Origin: Conus ventricosus
Lineage: Eukaryota > Mollusca > Gastropoda > Neogastropoda > Conidae
Assembly (NCBI GenBank): GCA_018398815.1
Contig: CM031610.1
Coordinates: 35,687,139 to 35,751,138, forward strand
Reading direction: 5' to 3'
Length of the DNA: 64,000 nt
Part shown: positions 59,576 to 64,000 of the stretch, in pieces
How the letters are laid out: each line of letters begins with the position of its first letter
How positions within the stretch are numbered: the first letter of the stretch is position 1
The notes under the pieces: model-generated
What the model was told of the DNA's origin: nothing
The model's input: the letters and a program-made list of their open reading frames with translations, nothing else
Database searches by the model: none
Position numbers and translations under genes: made by a program

Positions 59576-59940
59576 AAACAAAAAAAAATTTCCCCTGCAC
59601 TTTCTTATAACCGGATTCTACTGTACTCCAGTCGTGGGCTTGTTGCACTGCAAGACCACGTGAAATGGATATCCAGTAAACGAAAGCAGGCATCCATTTC
59701 AATGTTCTTTTTTTCGAAGTAGGGTGAGTATTTTTGTAATGTTTGCATGTGATCTATAGATAAACCGTGCCCAAAAAAAAACATATTTTATGCTCTCTGA
59801 ATGTTTCATTTATTTGCCCAAAATACACCAGATTGCACAGATATGCATCCTTAAGGAAAAAAAATTTTCCGGGGGGGCATGCCCCGGACCCCCCTAGATT
59901 TCCTCTTTTTTGTCTGTTACCAGTTCCCACCCTGAATAAT

Positions 59941-60406
59941 ACATAAGGATTACATGGTTCTTTCGTTTGTAGACTAAGCGTCATGTGAGGTGAGGCACCC
60001 AGTAAGGCTTGAATAGCTTTGTTTGCAGACTAGATTAATCATCAGTTGACAAACTCAACAATATGGATGTTCATGTATGGTATGGTGATGATATAACATG
60101 ACTTGAAGGGTATCATCATGCATGGCATGTTGGTGTAACATGGTGGTGTAGTGTATTCTGATGAATGGCTTGTTGATGTAATATAGTGTGGAAGCGTATC
60201 ACCTCTTCCTGTGTTCATAGCAGCGTTCATGTTCTCCACTCAAGGCAATGCTGCATGCCGTAGCTTACCATCACATTTCAACAAAAAAAAGCTTCTCTGT
60301 TTTGCATGCTCTTTCATCTCTCTTTGTCAGTCTGTCGCTCTCTCTCTCTCTCTCGCTCTCTCTCTGTAGTTCTCTCCCCCTCAGTAAGTATCACTAGCTT
60401 TTTCTC

Positions 60407-60437
<31 letters not shown>

Positions 60438-61008
60438 TTCCCTCTGTATATCTCTCTCCCGCCCAACCCCTCCTGTTTCTCTCTTTGTATCTCTCTCTCT
60501 CTCTCTCTCGCTCTCTCTGTCTGTCTGAAACATGTGCTCTCTCCCTCTTCAGTCAAGATAAAAAATGATTCATGTATGATGAACGTCATCATGATTTCTT
60601 TTACATCTGATTTTCTAGTCAAGTGATAATACTTCACAATGGTCAGAGCATCGAGATTGAACACGAAGGTCAAGAAGGGTGGTTGAAAGTGGTGATTAGT
60701 GACCAACAATATGTGTTGGAGGGGGGAGGTTGGGAAGGAGAGGGGGAGAGGACAGGGGTGGGGGTGGGATAGGGACCATGAAAGGCCTTGATGGACAGGA
60801 AAAAAAAAATGGAGACTTATCACCGTGAGCCAATGCTATTTATTTGGAACGTAGTGTTATGTGAAGGACTTGCCTTGTCCATGGTTGACCTCCAGGATTC
60901 TACTCCCAGTTTTTAACACATGCTGATATTGAATTACAGTCTACTTATCCCACTACACTGCTCGTCATCACTCCGCTTTCACCTTCCTTTTCCCTGATCC
61001 TGGTACGT
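59941..61008. other. No gene recognised; CT tract
   Basis: Contains short TGATG-rich repeats (60,070-60,190) and a CT/CTGT tract at 60,315-60,545. Serine- or arginine-rich frames are artefacts. Confidence 0.6.
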
Positions 61009-61476
61009 GATCAGTGGAATTTGTTAACTTCACTTTCCATCAAAGATTTTTTGTGACTTTGATCATTGGAATTTGTTAACTTCACTTTCCATCAGAGATT
61101 TTTTGTGACTGATCAGAGGAATTTGTTAACTTCACTTTCCATCAAAGATTTTTTGTGACTTTGATCAGAGGAATTTGTTAACTTCACTTTCCATCAGAGA
61201 TTTTTTGTGACTTTGATCAGAGGAATTTGTTAACTTCACTTTCCATCAAAGATTTTTTGTGACTTTGATCAGAGGAATTTGTTAACTTCACTTTCCATCA
61301 GAGATTTTTGTGACTTTGATCATAGGAATTTGTTGACTTCACTTTCCATCAAGATTTTTGTGACTTTGATCAGAGGAATTTGTTAACTTCACTTTCCATC
61401 AGAGTTTGTTTTTTTACTTTGATCAGAGGAATTTGTTAACTTCACTTTCCATCAAAGATTTTTTTGTGACTTTGAC
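61009..61476. repeat. 52-bp minisatellite, nine copies
   Basis: Unit: GATCAGAGGAATTTGTTAAC, then TTCACTTTCCATCA, then AAGATTTTTTGTGACTTT or its AGAG variant. The first six copies alternate between the CAAAG and CAGAG forms, so the real period may be a dimer of about 104 bp. One copy is shortened in the GTGACTTT part. Confidence 0.93.
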
Positions 61477-64000
61477 TCCTAAAGGTTGAAAGGAACTGTG
61501 GTCTATTTATTACCAACCTCTATGACACTGTTCAAAACTAATTTCGCTAGAAGGTGCAGCAGAAAACAGCTTGAAAAGGAATGAATTTGAAGACTTGCAT
61601 TGGTCACATTTATTTGTAGTGCTGTGGGGTTAAGTTGATAAACGTTTATGTTTAAAGATATGAGGGGGAAAAAGGTAAAGAAAGGAACAAAAGTAAAGAG
61701 CAAAGATTCCGGGTAAATAAATGTTGGGTTTTTTTTACAACAAAGATGTGATCTGTTTGACAAAGTTATTGTTAGCCTCAGCCACCTGTAAAAATTCCGT
61801 TTGTGTTTTAAATTTTGCATCAGTGATTTAACAGTCTGTATTTGATTTATTTTTGGCTGATACAGCCTATTTTCAGTAATATTATGTGTGGAAAGACTTT
61901 CAAGTCAGTTTGAATCAAAATGGAAAATGAAACCTGAAAAATCTTTATTCATTTCAGGTGCTTTTGACAAAAACAACAAAATTTAGTGGTGGCTCACAGC
62001 CTGAACGTTACAGTAAAAGCCTTTAAAATAATCTTTTTTGTTGTTGTTGTTTTTTTTTTGTAATGGAACCACTTTTGCCCAAGATTCTCGCAGTTTTCAT
62101 GATAAGGTGAACCAAAGAAATATTTGAAATATATATGCTTGCACATTGTTCTGGGAATGTATAAGTTCAATACTTTTGTGAAGGCTGGGGAGGCAGAGTG
62201 ATTGGTAAGTGAAAGAGACTGACATTGAAGACTGGCTTGCTGAGATTCATACCTTGAGTAGCAATCTTGGTGAAGAGCAGGTTGCTGTAATCTCATAGTG
62301 AAGTGGATCATTCTTTGGAATTGATTTGAACAAATGAGCTTCTTTGAAATCGATCTGTAAGCACTCTATTTTTAAACTGGGAATTGGTGTCTCCATGTTC
62401 AATGAAGTTGTACATTATTCGACAAACTTGACGCCAGACAGTGCTTGCGCATTTAACTCACCATCTGACAGTTCTGGGTGTTTTTTTTAACTTACCATCA
62501 CACTGCAGAGGCTTCTTGCCGTTAGTAACCTTCTGATCTTGCATTAACTACAGTAAAATAGTTTGTAATGAATTACTTTCAAACCTGATTCACACTTTCA
62601 AAACTTGATTCATATGCATACTTGGACACAACCTTGTGATCTCTCGCCAGATTTCTTTCCCCGATGTGTTGGGGCATGTTGTCAAAGAAATGGACAAGTG
62701 CCACTCAAGAACTTCATCTCTGGATTTTTTTTTCCCCATTGTCGTATTGTCACCAAACATTTGTGCAAAATACAGTTAAATCATACGGGTAAACCAGAGC
62801 TGTTTACCCATACAATTTCTTTATATTTTCTACACCTGTTTGATGAAAGTTTGACAAATGTGATGAGTTTTAAAAAGAAATTGGAAAAAATTCTTAAGAT
62901 GGAGTTCTCGCATGGTCATTGCATTTACCAAAGGTGTCTATGGCAGAGGCTTTGACCAAAGAGCGACAGCTTTGCTAACTTTTGTGTGCAAAGTCATGTT
63001 AGACAGTCTGTTTCTTCGACAACATGTCCTGAAGTATCAAAAGAATGGGTGAAAGAGCATGCCCTTGTGCCAAAGTATGCAGACGAATCGGGGTTTGAAA
63101 GTAAATTCATGAGTCAGATCTGAAAGTAAATTTTATTGCAGTTGGTGCAAGATCAGGTGGTTTCTACCGGGAAGAAGCGTCTGCAGTGTGATAGCAGGAG
63201 AAAACAAGAAAAAAAAAAACTGATTTTTACAGAAATCTCGAATTCTATACACTCTTTGTAGAAAATACGCTCATTTTAGTTGAAAAGTACTCTAATAGCA
63301 TTTTAGGGCAAACGGGTCTAGTAAACAAAACTGAACCATGCATATACATGTGGAGGATTTGAATTTGCTGTGTGGTGAGCACTGCTCAGTTGTCGTTAAA
63401 CATGTTTTGTTGTAAAAGAAAGACTCATCACAAGTATTCTTTAGAGTAAGTGACTCGTTAGATCCACTTACTACTTGAGACTTAAAAGCAGTCTGCCTTT
63501 CACTTGGCCTGCATCATGCTGATGCCGACATTCACAGCAAAACTCTGTCACCGCCTGACGATGATGATATCAGATTGGTTTTGGCGGTTCAGCAAAAAGT
63601 ACATGTCTCATACAATAGCTTTGCTGTGTGTGCCAGGTATCTTGACAGCAAAGCAGTTTTCGCAAGAGCTGTTTTCTGCCGCAGAGGTGCTTGCAGATCT
63701 GGAAGGTTCCAAATAGTATTGGCTTACAGTGATGCGACTTCGCTTTGGTTTTCAAAGCCAAAATATTGATAAACATGCAAAGCAAGGTTCAAGGCAATGC
63801 TTATTTAACACGCAGTATGAAACGGGGAAGAATAGCGAGCAGGCACTGAAAGCTTTAACCCATAGAAAGCTTGGTTAAAATGTGCCTCACTATCTGCATT
63901 AAACATTTTCAATTTAGGGATGTATGAAAAGTCTTGTAGCATTTTCAGATTGTAAATATTGGAAGTTTTTAATGAGCATTTGATGTGTGAAGTATAATGC
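61477..64000. other. No gene recognised
   Basis: AT-rich, largely unique sequence. Frames at 62,605-62,955 and 63,504-63,769 have no convincing domain or splice context. Confidence 0.5.

Larger units (their letters stand above)
57442..59623 (+). mobile_element. pogo/Tigger-like DNA transposon, 2,182 bp
   Basis: Terminal inverted repeats CAGTCTAATCCGGTTATAA and CAGTAGAATCCGGTTATAA (two mismatches) are flanked by TA on both sides (57,440-57,441 and 59,624-59,625), the Tc1/mariner-pogo target. Subterminal zones contain many AAAACTCGG-TACAAG units (57,460-57,640) on the left and a palindrome-bearing tandem repeat on the right. Only the transposase N-terminus is present; the DDE catalytic part is missing. 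Confidence 0.9.
57257..59720 (+). pseudogene. Zinc-finger ORF of the hAT-like element, split by pogo
   Basis: The frame starts MAYRRDIVKRGLQKFDE, with a tryptophan-rich NPWRWEWMEK, then FCSLCEKEVNY. It is cut at the TA at 57,440. It resumes after 59,625 with SSRGLVALQDHVKW in the same frame once the pogo and one TA are ignored, completing a Cys-x2-Cys / His-type finger. It stops soon after (near 59,720), beside a GT that could be a donor. This is a DNA-binding-type finger typical of hAT-related genes. The insertion clearly postdates the ORF. Confidence 0.75.
57044..59934 (+). mobile_element. hAT-like element (host of a nested pogo)
   Basis: The ends are CAGGGGTGGGAATTCTC and, inverted, CAGGGTGGGAACTGGTA, resembling hAT-type termini. 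AATAAT flanks both sides (57,038-57,043 and 59,935-59,940), six bases rather than the usual eight. Without the nested pogo the element is about 707 bp, so it is non-autonomous or internally deleted. Confidence 0.7.

Noticed and set aside
63504..63769. Possible histone-fold (TAF9-like) similarity in one frame
   Set aside because: Only a weak, short resemblance around an acidic patch, with no supporting upstream helix or splice context.

Overview
This is eukaryotic, animal-type DNA: spliced exons with GT/AG boundaries, long CT, CA and GA microsatellites, interstitial CCCTAA telomeric repeats and many transposon fossils. The mix of families (endonuclease/RT LINEs, RNase H LINEs, R2-clade LINEs, tRNA SINEs, piggyBac, pogo and hAT-like elements, plus an inhibitor-of-apoptosis gene) fits a lophotrochozoan, most likely a marine gastropod mollusc. 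That identification is inference. No bacterial or viral gene blocks, CRISPR arrays or rRNA genes were seen.

Layout: 1-16.4 kb is repeat-rich. It holds a decayed endonuclease/RT LINE (0.69-3.86 kb), a 5'-truncated LINE with RNase H (4.82-6.66 kb), an interstitial telomeric tract (7.15-7.45 kb), a reverse-strand LINE 3' end (8.34-8.84 kb), an R2-clade LINE (11.86-15.1 kb) and a tRNA SINE. A short exon for a type II membrane protein ends at a 100-N gap (16,578-16,677).

From 16.7 to 53.5 kb lies a large inverted duplication. The left arm (16,678 to about 24,980) and the right arm (39,700 to about 53,458, reverse-complemented) are about 98% identical where compared by eye. Both carry the 3' end of an IAP-like E3 ligase gene. 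The UBA domain is split over two exons and is followed by a C-terminal RING; the first UBA exon exists only on the left. Three arm-specific segments explain nearly all of the 5.4 kb length difference: a 1.1 kb retro-insertion with an 11-bp target-site duplication and a zinc-finger ORF, a 410-bp TTAA/TIR element, and a 3.87 kb segment. Each arm starts exactly at an assembly gap and each carries its own single-base frameshifts. The simplest reading is two haplotypes placed side by side in opposite orientation, not a true palindrome. Between the arms are a reverse-strand RNase H LINE (26.07-27.54 kb) and a 9 kb stretch (28.1-37.46 kb) whose bases look smeared into homopolymers, so it is unreliable. 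After that come a piggyBac-like 5' end (37.57-38.0 kb) and a 1000-N gap.

From 53.5 to 64 kb: an 884-bp tRNA-headed retroposon with a 10-bp target-site duplication and poly(A), a pogo/Tigger-like element nested in a hAT-like element (57.04-59.93 kb), a 52-bp minisatellite (61.0-61.5 kb), and otherwise unrecognised non-coding sequence.

The most unusual observation is two insertions of only 45 and 55 bp. Each consists solely of a LINE 3'-terminal hairpin tail and is bracketed by a perfect target-site duplication (9 and 14 bp). A full donor-like LINE with the same tail sits 0.4 kb from the larger one.
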